From a bacterium D16-76 (GTDB lineage Bacteria; Bacillota; Clostridia; Oscillospirales; Acutalibacteraceae): DNA of 64,000 nucleotides. The DNA is taken from the NCBI GenBank assembly GCA_009917445.1, contig QZEE01000004.1:85641-149640 (forward strand). The letters run 5' to 3'. Below are positions 52,948-61,185 of the stretch, one piece after another. The notes beneath the pieces are model-generated. The model was not told where the DNA came from and made no database searches. It was given only the letters and a program-made list of their open reading frames with translations. A program made the position numbers and the translations under genes. The first letter of the stretch is position 1. Each line of letters opens with the position of its first letter.

Positions 52948-52980
52948 GTTTAGGCTATAGCTCCGTATCGATTCCCTGTA

Positions 52981-53010
52981 TTGGACAAAGCGGCCTGGGG
53001 CGGTTATAAT
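52981..53010 (+). promoter_or_regulatory. Promoter of the methionine transport operon
   Basis: TTGGAC (52981-52986) and a perfect TATAAT (53005-53010), 18-bp spacing. No SAM riboswitch or T-box fits in the 60-nt leader. Confidence 0.7.
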
Positions 53011-53070
53011 AGGGACTGTGCTAAAGAAGCGGTGCTTACATGGCGCCGCCAGTATTTTACAAAGGAGCGA

Positions 53071-54000
53071 ATGAAGAATATGAAACGGAAAACCTTGAAA
53101 AAGCTCGCCTGCCTGGCCTTGGCCCTGGTACTGGCGCTGTCCTTAGCGGCCTGCGGCGGGGACGCCCCAGAGGCCTCCTCCTCTTCCCAGGGGGCAGGCG
53201 CTTCGTCTGCGGCGGCTGACAAGACGGGCAGCGCGGACAAGAAGATTTCGGTAGGCGTGAACCCGGTGCCCCATGCGGACATTTTGGAAAACGCGGTAAA
53301 GGATGTTTTGGCAGAAGAAGGCTGGGAGCTGGAAGTGGTGGTGTTCCAGGATTACGTGCTGCCCAACACCTCTTTGGAGGAAGGGGAGCTGGATGCCAAC
53401 TATTTCCAGACACTGGGCTACATGAACGGCCAGAATGACGACAACGGCCTTCATTTGGCAGCGGTAGCTGGGGTGCATATTGAGCCTATGGGCATCTACT
53501 CGGAGAAGTATGCTTCCTTGTCTGAGCTGCCGGACGGTGCGGAAATCGCTGTGCCCAACGACCCGGACAACATGCAGCGGGGCTTGGAGCTGCTGGTGCA
53601 GAAGGGCCTGCTGAACTCCCTGGGGGATTTTGGTACGGACCCGGACGTGACCGCGGAATCCCTGACCGACAATAAGGAGGCCAACCCCCACGGCTACAAG
53701 ATCACGACCCTGGAAGCGGCGGGCCTGCCCTTGTCCCTGCCGGACTTGGACGCAGCTGTTATTAACGGCAACTATGCCATTGGCGCGGATCTGCCCACGG
53801 AGCACCCGGCGCTGGATATTGAAGAGTTTGACGACGAGACCAGCATCCGGCGGACAAACTTCCTGGTAGTGAAGCAGGGCAATGAGGGTACGGAGAAGAC
53901 AGAGGCGCTCGTCAAGGCGATCCAGTCCGACGCCGTGAAGGAGTACATTGAGGGTAAGTATAAAGGCTCGGTAATCCCGTCCTTTATTGACCCGGAATAA
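53071..54000 (+). CDS. metQ: Methionine ABC transporter substrate-binding lipoprotein
   Basis: A 309-residue NlpA/MetQ-family lipoprotein. It has signal peptide with lipobox LSLAAC (Cys28), an alanine/serine linker, then the family's KISVGVNPVPHADILENAVKDVLAEEGWELEVVVFQDYVLPN and ELDANYFQTLGYMNGQN ligand region. It carries methionine, or its sulfoxide, to the MetI permease. AAAGGAG is 4 bases before ATG 53071; the in-frame ATG 53080 is a good alternative. It starts an operon metQ-metN-metI-fRMsr, and the ATPase gene begins 5 bases after the stop. Confidence 0.94.
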   Translation: MKNMKRKTLKKLACLALALVLALSLAACGGDAPEASSSSQGAGASSAAADKTGSADKKISVGVNPVPHADILENAVKDVLAEEGWELEVVVFQDYVLPNTSLEEGELDANYFQTLGYMNGQNDDNGLHLAAVAGVHIEPMGIYSEKYASLSELPDGAEIAVPNDPDNMQRGLELLVQKGLLNSLGDFGTDPDVTAESLTDNKEANPHGYKITTLEAAGLPLSLPDLDAAVINGNYAIGADLPTEHPALDIEEFDDETSIRRTNFLVVKQGNEGTEKTEALVKAIQSDAVKEYIEGKYKGSVIPSFIDPE

Positions 54001-54004
54001 AGCT

Positions 54005-54976
54005 GTGATTGAAATTAAGAATGTGCGGAAATCCTTTCAGGACCTGGAAGTCCTGAAAGGAATTTCCCTTGCTATTGAGGACCGTGAAATTTATGGCATC
54101 GTGGGGCAAAGCGGCGCGGGCAAGTCTACCCTGCTGCGCTGCTTGAACGGACTGGAACCCTACGATTCCGGGGAGATCACGGTGGACGGCGCTTTGGTGA
54201 ACAGCCGGGACAAGGCGGCCCTGCGCCAGCTGCAAAAGCGTATGGGCATGATTTTCCAGAGCTTTAACCTGTTGGAACGGCTGGACGTGTATGGAAACAT
54301 TGCCCTGCCCATGAAGTTCTGGGGCATCAATACCCGGTCTCAGGAGAGCCGGGACAAGGTGCACGAGCTTATACGGCTGGTGGGGTTGGAGGATAAAGTC
54401 CACGCTAAGCCCCGGGAGCTTTCTGGCGGCCAGAAGCAGAGGGTGGCCATAGCCCGGGCTTTGGCTTTGGACCCGCCGTTTTTGCTGTGCGACGAAGCTA
54501 CCAGCGCCCTGGACCCGGAGATTACAAAGGGCATTTTGGCGCTGCTGCAAAAAATCAACCGGGAGATGGGCATTACCATTGTGGTGGTCACCCACCAGAT
54601 GGAGGTCGTTAAGCAGATATGCAGCCGGGTGGCCTTTTTGTACCACGGCAGCGTGCTGGCTGAGGGCCCGCCGGAGGAAATGTTTATTAAGCCTGCCCAA
54701 AAGGAGATCCAATCCTTTTTGCGGGATAAGAGTGAGCGCCTGCCTAAAACCGGCGTGAACATCCAGGTATTCTTTGTGGGGGAGAGCTCGAAGGAGCCGG
54801 TGATTACCCAGATGGCCCGGGAGTTGGGCAAGGATTTCAGCATCTGCTGGGCTAAGCTGGAGGATTTCCGGGAAAACGTGTATGGCAGCCTGGTGCTGAA
54901 TGTGGACGAAATGGACCGGGAAACGGTGTGCCGGTTCCTTACGGCGAAAAATGTCACATGGGAGGTGTTGGAGTAG
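54005..54976 (+). CDS. metN: Methionine ABC transporter ATP-binding protein
   Basis: A 323-residue ATPase with Walker A GQSGAGKSTLLRCLNGL, signature LSGGQKQRVAIARALALD and Walker B LLCDEATSALDPEITK. A C-terminal NIL domain (about residues 248-320, VNIQVFFVGESSKEPVITQMARELG) binds methionine and damps uptake in E. coli MetN. GTG 54005 is chosen because it gives the usual MIEIKNV-like start; the upstream TTG 53987 has no ribosome site and would overlap metQ. It overlaps the metI start by one base. Confidence 0.94.
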   Translation: MIEIKNVRKSFQDLEVLKGISLAIEDREIYGIVGQSGAGKSTLLRCLNGLEPYDSGEITVDGALVNSRDKAALRQLQKRMGMIFQSFNLLERLDVYGNIALPMKFWGINTRSQESRDKVHELIRLVGLEDKVHAKPRELSGGQKQRVAIARALALDPPFLLCDEATSALDPEITKGILALLQKINREMGITIVVVTHQMEVVKQICSRVAFLYHGSVLAEGPPEEMFIKPAQKEIQSFLRDKSERLPKTGVNIQVFFVGESSKEPVITQMARELGKDFSICWAKLEDFRENVYGSLVLNVDEMDRETVCRFLTAKNVTWEVLE

Positions 54977-55635
54977 TGGGCATAGCATCTACAACCAGCA
55001 TGGCAGGGGTGATTTTGGACGCCTTGTGGCAAACTTTGTACATGGTGTTCTGGTCTACGCTGCTGTCGGTTTTGATAGGGTTTATCCCGGCCATTATCCT
55101 CACCCTTACGGCCCCGGACGGCCTGCGGCCTATCCGGCCGGTGTACGAGGTGTTGAGCTTCCTTATTAACGTGTTCCGCAGTTTCCCTTTTATTATTTTG
55201 CTGGTGCTGGTCATCCCCTTTACACGGCTGGTGGTGGGGAAGGCGATTGGCACGACAGCCTCGATTGTGCCGTTGACGTTGTCGGCCATCCCCTTTATTG
55301 CCCGGGTGCTGGAAACGGCCCTGCGGGAAACTGACCCGGGGGTGGTGGAGGCAGCCAAGTCCTTTGGGGCTTCGAACTGGCAGATTTTGTGGCGGGTGTA
55401 TATTAAGGAATCTGTCCCGCGCATTATCAACGGCGTGGTGCTGCTGGTCATCTCCCTGGTGGGGTACTCCGCTATGGCGGGCACGGTGGGCGGCGGCGGC
55501 ATTGGGGACATTGCCATACGCTTTGGCTACCAGCAGTACCGCACGGATTACCTGGTGGTGTGTTCGATTATTCTGATTATTTTTGTGCAGCTGATCCAGA
55601 TGATCGGGAACCATCTGTACAAGCGATTGTCGTAA
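54976..55635 (+). CDS. metI: Methionine ABC transporter permease
   Basis: A 219-residue membrane protein with five helices and the EAA loop ETDPGVVEAAKSFGASNWQILWRVYIKES (about residues 117-145). FRSFPFIILLVLVIPFTRLVVG and GYSAMAGTVGGGGIGDIAIRFGYQQYRTD are MetI signatures. Start is GTG 54976, overlapping the metN stop by one base (TAGTG), with GGAGGTGTTGGAG upstream inside metN. It is followed by a free-methionine sulfoxide reductase 12 bases later. Confidence 0.94.
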   Translation: MGIASTTSMAGVILDALWQTLYMVFWSTLLSVLIGFIPAIILTLTAPDGLRPIRPVYEVLSFLINVFRSFPFIILLVLVIPFTRLVVGKAIGTTASIVPLTLSAIPFIARVLETALRETDPGVVEAAKSFGASNWQILWRVYIKESVPRIINGVVLLVISLVGYSAMAGTVGGGGIGDIAIRFGYQQYRTDYLVVCSIILIIFVQLIQMIGNHLYKRLS

Positions 55636-55647
55636 GGGGGCAGCGGT

Positions 55648-56115
55648 ATGCCGGATTATAAATTGATAGCCAGCCAGATTGAAGCTTTGGCGGAGATTGA
55701 CCAGGATTTTGTGCCGGTGCTTTCCAATGCCGCGGCGCTTTTGGATGAGGCCATGGAGCGCATTAACTGGGTGGGCTTTTACCTGCTGGACAAGGGTAGC
55801 TTGCTGGTGGGGCCTTTTCAGGGTAAGGTGGCCTGTGTGCGCATTGAGATCGGCAAGGGCGTGTGCGGCACCGCTGTGGAACAGGGCAAGGTTTTGCGGG
55901 TTGAGGATGTCCATGCTTTCCCGGGGCATATTGCGTGTGATAGTGCTTCGCGGTCGGAAATCGTGCTGCCCATGCGCAGCGGGGGGAAGGCCGTAGGGGT
56001 GCTGGACATTGACAGCCCGGAGAAGGCCCGGTTTACGCAAGAGGATGAGCTGGGCTTGGCCCAAGTGGTGGCGGCGTTGGAGAAAGTTACGGATTTTTCC
56101 CGGCTGCGCCTGTGA
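55648..56115 (+). CDS. msrC: Free-methionine-(R)-sulfoxide reductase (GAF domain)
   Basis: A 155-residue GAF domain enzyme that reduces free methionine-R-sulfoxide. The family's three cysteines are all present: KVACVRI (Cys63), GVCGTAV (Cys73) and GHIACDSAS (Cys97), in the blocks WVGFYLLDKGSLLVGPFQGKVAC, GVCGTAVEQ and FPGHIACDSASRSEIVLP. As the fourth gene of the methionine importer operon, it probably repairs oxidised methionine after uptake. AAGGGGGCAGCGGT precedes the ATG. Length is standard for fRMsr. A terminator follows. Confidence 0.93.
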   Translation: MPDYKLIASQIEALAEIDQDFVPVLSNAAALLDEAMERINWVGFYLLDKGSLLVGPFQGKVACVRIEIGKGVCGTAVEQGKVLRVEDVHAFPGHIACDSASRSEIVLPMRSGGKAVGVLDIDSPEKARFTQEDELGLAQVVAALEKVTDFSRLRL

Positions 56116-56125
56116 AGGAATAAAG

Positions 56126-56164
56126 AAGAAAGCCTCCTTGAAAGCAAGGGGGCTTTCTTTTTTG
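56126..56164 (+). terminator. Terminator of the methionine operon
   Basis: AAGAAAGCC and GGCTTTCTT flank a CCTTG/CAAGG inner stem, followed by TTTTTT. Confidence 0.88.
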
Positions 56165-56187
56165 GCATTGCGCCGCCAAATGGGATG

Positions 56188-56265
56188 GGGTCCAGGGGGC
56201 CGTGCCCCCTGGCGGGGTCAAGGGGCGGCGCCCCTTGTGGGGCGTCCCGGCAGGCCGGGACGTCA
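56188..56265. repeat. Three tandem palindromic modules
   Basis: CCAGGGGGC-cgt-GCCCCCTGG (56192-56212), CAAGGGGCG-g-CGCCCCTTG (56219-56237) and CGTCCCGG-cagg-CCGGGACG (56244-56262) stand in a row between the methionine operon and the yitT-family gene. Confidence 0.6.
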
Positions 56266-56439
56266 GGCGAGGCAGCCGGAGGCTACACAGTCGTCTTAAA
56301 ATACCGCCTTTGGGTATTCCTTTTCCATTTTTTAAGCCTTTTGTGCAGATGTTGGTAGATTTGTTCATAAATATCCTTTATAATAAACAATATATAAAGC
56401 GGTAGGTGCCCTAAATCTGAATTTTTGGGAGGCGATGTC

Positions 56440-57318
56440 GTGCCGCATAAAACCCCTGAAGAGAGATTTACTGTAAAGGCTTTCCTGCTGCTTACCCTGG
56501 CTGGGGTGGTGAACGCCATAGGCGTCACGATGTTTTTGGCCCCGGTGGATTTGTACGACAGCGGCATTTCCGGCACGTCTATCCTGCTTTCCCAAATCAC
56601 CCCGCCGTATTTGTCGTTGTCTTTCTTTTTGCTGGTTCTCAATGTTCCTTTGTTCTTGTACGGCTATAAGAGGCAGGGGCGGCATTTTACGGTGTGCGCC
56701 CTTTACGCGGTGGGTGTGTATTCCCTTTCAGCTTACTTGATTACCGATGTGTTCCCTGTGGACGTGAGCATTGCCTCGCCCCTGGCTGGGCAGGATTTAT
56801 TGCTGTGCGCCCTTTTTGGCGGGCTGATCTCTGGCATTGGCAGTGGCTTGGCCATACGGGGGGGCGGGGCTATGGACGGTATTGAGGTTATGGCGGTGAT
56901 TTTTGCTAAGGGGCTGGGGGTCACGGTAGGCACTTTTGTCATGGCTTATAACCTGGTTTTGTATGTGCTGTGCGGCATACTGCTGCAAAGCTGGATTTTG
57001 CCCCTTTACTCTATTGTGGCCTATGGGGCGGCCTTGAAGACGGTAGACTTTTTGGTGGAGGGCGTAGACCGATCTAAGGCCGCTATGATCGTCACCAGCA
57101 AGGCCCAGGAGGTTTGCGCGTCCCTTTCTGAAGAATTTGGGTGCGGGCTGACTGTGTTGGAGGCTACGGGCTTTTTTTCCCAGGAAGAGAAGAAGATGGT
57201 GTATATTGTGCTAAACCGTTTCCAGATTACCCGTATGAAGAACATTGTCCATGAGGAAGACCCTACGGCATATATCTCGGTTTCTGAGGTGGCGGACGTG
57301 TTGAAGGGGCAGCCGTAA
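56440..57318 (+). CDS. YitT family membrane protein (DUF161 plus DUF2179)
   Basis: A 292-residue membrane protein with about six helices in the first 210 residues (SGISGTSILLSQI, GGGAMDGIEVMAVIFAKGLG are the YitT landmarks). A cytoplasmic DUF2179 ferredoxin-like domain follows at the end (KAAMIVTSKAQEVCASLSEEFGCGLTVLEATGFFSQEEKKMVYIVLNRFQ). The function of YitT proteins is unknown. GTG 56440 lies 7 bases after GGGAGG and is preferred over TTG 56425, which overlaps that site. Single-gene unit. Confidence 0.92.
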   Translation: MPHKTPEERFTVKAFLLLTLAGVVNAIGVTMFLAPVDLYDSGISGTSILLSQITPPYLSLSFFLLVLNVPLFLYGYKRQGRHFTVCALYAVGVYSLSAYLITDVFPVDVSIASPLAGQDLLLCALFGGLISGIGSGLAIRGGGAMDGIEVMAVIFAKGLGVTVGTFVMAYNLVLYVLCGILLQSWILPLYSIVAYGAALKTVDFLVEGVDRSKAAMIVTSKAQEVCASLSEEFGCGLTVLEATGFFSQEEKKMVYIVLNRFQITRMKNIVHEEDPTAYISVSEVADVLKGQP

Positions 57319-57461
57319 GGGATGGGGCCTGCGGGATTGTAAGGGTTTCGCAAGCTGGGTTTTCTTGATTTCTTTTGTGGGCGGGTGTATCTAAAATTGG
57401 AGTATTTGCCATGTAGGGGCGGCTGGCGGCGATTGTTTACAAAATCGAAAGAATTTAGAGG

Positions 57462-57490
57462 TTGACAAGCTGGCGGATTGAGGCTATAAT
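57462..57490 (+). promoter_or_regulatory. Promoter of rpsU
   Basis: Consensus TTGACA (57462-57467) and TATAAT (57485-57490), 17-bp spacing. Confidence 0.88.
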
Positions 57491-57549
57491 TATTTGTGTT
57501 GTACTGCACGACAAAGACCCCTGCCTTTGGGCGGATGGGAGGGATATAC

Positions 57550-57726
57550 ATGGCTGAGATCAGGCTCAAGGATAACGAATCGCTGGACAGCGCTCTGCGC
57601 CGGTTTAAGAAGCAGTGCGCCCGGGCGGGCGTCATCCAGGAAGTCCGCAAGAGAGAGGCGTATGAAAAGCCCTCTGTCAAGCGCAAGAAAAAGTCCGAAG
57701 CAGCTCGCAAGCGCAAGTACAAGTAA
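57550..57726 (+). CDS. rpsU: Small ribosomal subunit protein bS21
   Basis: A 58-residue basic protein ([57 protein letters not shown] in outline), standard length for S21 of Firmicutes, which lies near the 16S 3' end and helps initiation. GGGAGGGATATAC precedes ATG 57550; the ORF that begins upstream in another frame is not needed. It has its own strong promoter and a terminator. Confidence 0.97.
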   Translation: MAEIRLKDNESLDSALRRFKKQCARAGVIQEVRKREAYEKPSVKRKKKSEAARKRKYK

Positions 57727-57761
57727 GTGCTGCTCCATTCCTTACCTGAACTTTCTGACGG

Positions 57762-57789
57762 AAAGCGGGCTTTACGCCCGCTTTTTTGT
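57762..57789 (+). terminator. Terminator after rpsU
   Basis: AAGCGGGC-tttac-GCCCGCTT followed by TTTT (57764-57788). Confidence 0.9.
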
Positions 57790-57824
57790 TGTGGCGCGGC
57801 TGGAAAGAATAAAGGAGCGTGTTT

Positions 57825-58331
57825 ATGGGACTATTTCGGCCCACGGCCCTGAGGGACCGGGTGACAGAGCTGACACCGGAATTTTTGCGGGGGATGGGCG
57901 TAGAAGCCCTGCTGCTGGACGTGGACAACACCATTGCCACGTACACATCCCACACGCCGGCCCATGGGGCGGTGGAGTGGGCCCGCGGCATGGTGGAAAA
58001 CGGGTTCCGGGTGATTATCGTTTCGAACAACTATAAAAAGAGGGTAGGGCCTTTTGCGGAAAGGTTTGGGCTGGATTTTATCAGCTTTGCCTTGAAGCCC
58101 CTGCCTTTTGGATACTTACGGGCCCGGCGGCGGCTGGGCGTAGGGCGCGGGGCCTGCGCAATCATCGGGGACCAGGTGTTTACCGATGTGGTGGGCGCCA
58201 ACCTTTGCGGCATGCGGTCTGTGCTGCTGAAGCCCCTGGAGCCGGAGGAAGGCTTTACCTTTCGGGTGCGCCGGTTTTTTGAACGGGGGCTGCGGGAAAA
58301 ATTTGTCAGGAGAAAGGATGTTATACAATGA
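57825..58331 (+). CDS. YqeG family HAD IIIA-type phosphatase
   Basis: A 168-residue HAD phosphatase without a cap. Motifs are LLLDVDNTIATYTS (Asp nucleophile), VSNNYKKRV, the lysine in FALKPLPFGYLRA and IGDQVFTDVVGANLCGMRSVLLKPL. The family is close to phosphatidylglycerophosphatase GEP4, so a role in phospholipid synthesis has been proposed for YqeG-type proteins. AAAGGAGCGTGTTT precedes ATG 57825; an in-frame GTG 57819 is possible. The stop overlaps the next gene by ATGA. Confidence 0.9.
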   Translation: MGLFRPTALRDRVTELTPEFLRGMGVEALLLDVDNTIATYTSHTPAHGAVEWARGMVENGFRVIIVSNNYKKRVGPFAERFGLDFISFALKPLPFGYLRARRRLGVGRGACAIIGDQVFTDVVGANLCGMRSVLLKPLEPEEGFTFRVRRFFERGLREKFVRRKDVIQ

Positions 58332-59407
58332 AAAACCCTGTAGAACGGCTGGAAGAGCGGCTTATTGGCGGCGACGGGAAAAAGGCCGCGCTGGTGTTTT
58401 CGGAGCGCAACCGGCGCTATTTCACCCAGTTCCCTGCCAGCGACGGGGCCCTGCTGGTAACGGCGGGGGGCGCTTACCTGTTGATGGATTTCCGGTATGA
58501 GGAGGCTGCCCGGTACCAGGCGAAGTACTGCGAGGTGATGGGCTTCTCAGATTTGAATAAGGCTTTGTGCGAGCTTATTGACAAGCACGGCATTGAAGAG
58601 GTCTATTTGGAGGTGGACAAGCTTTCTGTGGCCCAGTCCCGGAAGTTCCAGGAGGCCTTTGAAAAGCATGGGGCGGAATGTATTTTGGACAAGTCCTTGG
58701 ATGACTGCATCCGGGACCAGCGGATGATCAAGTCGCCGGAAGAGGTGAAGAAGATCGAGGCTTCCCAGGCCATTACCGACGCGGCTTTCCAGCATATCCT
58801 GCCTTTTATCAAGGAGGGCGTGACCGAACGGGAGCTGGCCTTGGAGATCGAGTTCTTTATGCGCAAGCAGGGGGCCGAGGCTGTGGCCTTTGAGCTTATT
58901 GTAGCGGCGGGCAAGAATGGCTCCCAGTGCCACGCGGTGCCTTCGGGCAACCAGGTGCATAAGGGTGATTTCATCACCATGGACACCGGCGCCCTGCTGG
59001 ACGGGTACCACTCGGACATGACCCGCACGGTGGCTTTCGGTAAGGTGTCGGATGAACAGCGGGATGTGTATGAGACGGTGCTGAAAGCCCATTTGGCTGT
59101 TATTGACCAGGTGAAGCCCGGCATGCCCTGCTGCGACGTGGACAGAATCGCCCGGGACATCATTGAAAAGGACTACCCCGGCACCTTTGGCCACGGCTTA
59201 GGGCATGGCGTTGGCTTTGAGATCCACGAGTGGCCCCGGTTCTCCCATCTGGACAAGACACCCTGCGCCCCTGGCATGGTGATTACAGACGAGCCCGGCA
59301 TCTATGTGCCTGCCAAGTACGGTGTGCGCATTGAAGATATGCTGCTCATTACAGAAGAGGGGTGCCGCAGCCTGACCAAGTCCCCCAAGGAGCTTATGGA
59401 ATTGTAA
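58328..59407 (+). CDS. M24 family Xaa-Pro aminopeptidase
   Basis: A 359-residue pita-bread metallopeptidase. The N-terminal creatinase-like domain (about 1-130) is followed by the catalytic domain with the five metal ligands: MDTGALLDGYHSDMTRTVAF (Asp, Asp), GLGHGVGFEIHEWP (His), ITDEPGIYVP (Glu) and GVRIEDMLLITEEG (Glu). It removes N-terminal residues before proline. Overlaps the phosphatase gene by 4 bases and precedes efp, a common arrangement in Firmicutes. Confidence 0.95.
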   Translation: MKNPVERLEERLIGGDGKKAALVFSERNRRYFTQFPASDGALLVTAGGAYLLMDFRYEEAARYQAKYCEVMGFSDLNKALCELIDKHGIEEVYLEVDKLSVAQSRKFQEAFEKHGAECILDKSLDDCIRDQRMIKSPEEVKKIEASQAITDAAFQHILPFIKEGVTERELALEIEFFMRKQGAEAVAFELIVAAGKNGSQCHAVPSGNQVHKGDFITMDTGALLDGYHSDMTRTVAFGKVSDEQRDVYETVLKAHLAVIDQVKPGMPCCDVDRIARDIIEKDYPGTFGHGLGHGVGFEIHEWPRFSHLDKTPCAPGMVITDEPGIYVPAKYGVRIEDMLLITEEGCRSLTKSPKELMEL

Positions 59408-59449
59408 CCCCCCGGAAAAGGCGTCTTTCAAACTATTTTTCTTTTTCCC

Positions 59450-59478
59450 TTGCAATTACAGGCGGGATAGGGTAAAAT
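59450..59478 (+). promoter_or_regulatory. Promoter of efp
   Basis: TTGCAA (59450-59455) and TAAAAT (59473-59478), 17-bp spacing. Confidence 0.65.
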
Positions 59479-59534
59479 GATAGGGAGTAAAGAGCCAAAG
59501 AGGCAAAATCGGTAACTTTGGAGGTTTTTTGAAT

Positions 59535-60092
59535 ATGATCACAGCAGGCGATTTCCGAAACGGCGCGACCTTTGAAATGGATGGTTCCGTATATTCCATC
59601 ATCGAGTTCCAGCATGTAAAGCCCGGCAAGGGCGCGGCTTTTGTGCGCACGAAGATCCGCAATGTCATTACCGGCGCAGTTGTGGAGCGTACATTCAGCC
59701 CTGACGAAAAGTACCCCACGGCCTTTGTAGAGAGGAAGGACATGGAGTATTTGTACAGCGACGGCGACCTGTACTACTTTATGGACAACGAGACCTACGA
59801 GCAGGCCCCCATCAACAGCAGTATTTTGGGGGACAGCTTCAAGTTTGTAAAAGAGAACATGGTGTGCAAGGTGCTCTCTTATAAGGGCGATGTTTTTGGC
59901 GTGGAGCCCCCCAACTTTGTGGAGCTGGAAGTCACCCACACCGAGCCCGGCGTAAAGGGCAACACCGCCACCAACACCCTAAAGCCCGCTACCCTGGAAA
60001 CCGGCGCAGAGGTTCGTGTGCCTTTGTTTATCAACGAGGGCGAGCGCATCCGCATTGACACCCGCACCGGCGAGTACATGGAGCGCGCCTAA
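59535..60092 (+). CDS. efp: Elongation factor P
   Basis: A 185-residue three-domain factor that relieves ribosome stalling at consecutive prolines. The tip loop is [11 protein letters not shown], with Lys32 in the position modified in other bacteria. The closing block [17 protein letters not shown] is typical. Here no proline-rich arginine loop is present, so modification, if any, is of the lysine type; epmA/epmB are not nearby. ATG 59535 lies 10 bases after GGAGG; an in-frame TTG 59529 is less likely. Confidence 0.97.
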   Translation: MITAGDFRNGATFEMDGSVYSIIEFQHVKPGKGAAFVRTKIRNVITGAVVERTFSPDEKYPTAFVERKDMEYLYSDGDLYYFMDNETYEQAPINSSILGDSFKFVKENMVCKVLSYKGDVFGVEPPNFVELEVTHTEPGVKGNTATNTLKPATLETGAEVRVPLFINEGERIRIDTRTGEYMERA

Positions 60093-60144
60093 ACGCCCCC
60101 AAACCCACAGATGGCCACCCCGGTGGCAAAAAGGAGGAATTGAC

Positions 60145-60591
60145 ATGACAAATTCTGAGCGCGCTTCTTACATCCGCGGCCTGATGGACGGCCTGGAGCT
60201 GGACCCCAACGCTAAGGAGACTAAGGTGCTGAACGCTATGATCGAGCTGCTTGACGATTTGTGCGTTTCGGTAGAAGAGTTGGAAGGGGGGTTCCAGGAG
60301 CTGAGCGACCAGGTAGATGAGATCGACCAGGATCTGGGCAATGTGGAAGAGGATTTCTACGAGCTGGACGGCGGCTGCTCCTGCCACCACCATCATGGGG
60401 AAATGGACGATTTGGACGGCGCGGAGTTTGAGGTGACCTGCCCCAGTTGTGGGGATGTCATCCAGCTGACCGACGACCTTCTGGAAGAGGGCAGCATTAC
60501 CTGCCCTGGCTGCGGCGAGACCTTGGAGTTTGACTTTGACGATGACGACGAGGAATGTGGCTGCGGCTGCCATCACGACGAAGAGGAATAA
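60145..60591 (+). CDS. CD1247-type zinc-ribbon protein with His/Cys-rich segments
   Basis: A 148-residue acidic protein. The helical N-terminal domain (about 1-75) matches the CD1247 N-terminal family of Clostridia. It is followed by a CSCHHHH cluster (78-84), a zinc ribbon of two CPxC pairs (CPSC 99-102, CPGC 120-123), a run of aspartates and a final CGCGCHH. The metal-binding residues suggest zinc binding; the role is unknown. AAGGAGGAATTGAC precedes the ATG, and it follows efp by 52 bases, the neighbour also seen in other Clostridia. Confidence 0.85.
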   Translation: MTNSERASYIRGLMDGLELDPNAKETKVLNAMIELLDDLCVSVEELEGGFQELSDQVDEIDQDLGNVEEDFYELDGGCSCHHHHGEMDDLDGAEFEVTCPSCGDVIQLTDDLLEEGSITCPGCGETLEFDFDDDDEECGCGCHHDEEE

Positions 60592-60623
60592 ATGGGCGGC
60601 CCGGTTGGGCTGCTTATAGAGTA

Positions 60624-60658
60624 GAAAAGGCGGGTGCTTTTGCCCGTCTTTTTTTTGT
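60624..60658 (+). terminator. Terminator after the CD1247-type gene
   Basis: AAAAGGCGGG and CCCGTCTTTTTTTT form the stem (one G-U pair) around TGCTTTTG. Confidence 0.85.
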
Positions 60659-60751
60659 GGTTTTTGGGTAGAAGGGGTTACGTGTTGTTTTTAGTGCGCA
60701 ATCTACAAGTAGCGCCGCAGGCTTGTGGTTAGGGGGGCTTTTGAAGCAGGA

Positions 60752-61028
60752 CTACGGTCTCAAAGATATTACTTCTTTCCCACAAGCCTTACACTCGATT
60801 AAATTCTTTTCCGAAAATGATTTTATTCTTGCCACCGCCGCAAGAACCGCAATTACCACAGAAATCAATATGATTCCAGGCGCTGTTCTTGATTCCATCA
60901 TCCATAATATCGGTACGAACAGCTGCATTAACATTAGACCAAACAGTCCAAAGGTTTTCAGGCTCATCGGGATCGTTAATTGCTATGCTTGCCACGGATC
61001 TTTTCACCTTGCCTATAAGGCGTTCCAT
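60752..61028 (-). pseudogene. Possible remnant of a small membrane/zinc-motif protein
   Basis: On the minus strand one frame opens with a plausible start (MERLIGKVKRSVASIAINDPDEPEN, from 61028). A second frame continues with a membrane helix (APGIILISVVIAVLAAVARIK) and a cysteine pair (IECKACGKEV), ending at 60752. Read together they resemble a single small protein split by one frameshift. No good ribosome site is seen. The region is AT-richer than its left flank. The alternative is noncoding sequence. Confidence 0.3.
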
Positions 61029-61065
61029 AGCAGCAAAAATGCCCGTATCAACGGGTGCGCGTAAA

Positions 61066-61104
61066 ATAAGGGCCGTCGATTTTCCAATCGAGCGGCCTTT
61101 ATTC
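61066..61104. terminator. Bidirectional-type hairpin downstream of hxlR-family gene
   Basis: AAGGGCCG (61068-61075) pairs with CGGCCTTT (61093-61100), with an inner CGATT/AATCG stem and T/A-rich sides; it probably ends the minus-strand HxlR transcript. Confidence 0.65.
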
Positions 61105-61185
61105 TTTCATGCGGATTGCCCTGTCCAGAGTGGCTTCCACAGGGCGAAAATCGCAAGTGCTATACACTGCCCCGCTTGCCGCTAA

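Noticed and set aside
53011..53070. Possible SAM riboswitch or methionine T-box before metQ
   Set aside because: The leader is only about 50 bases and has none of the required motifs.
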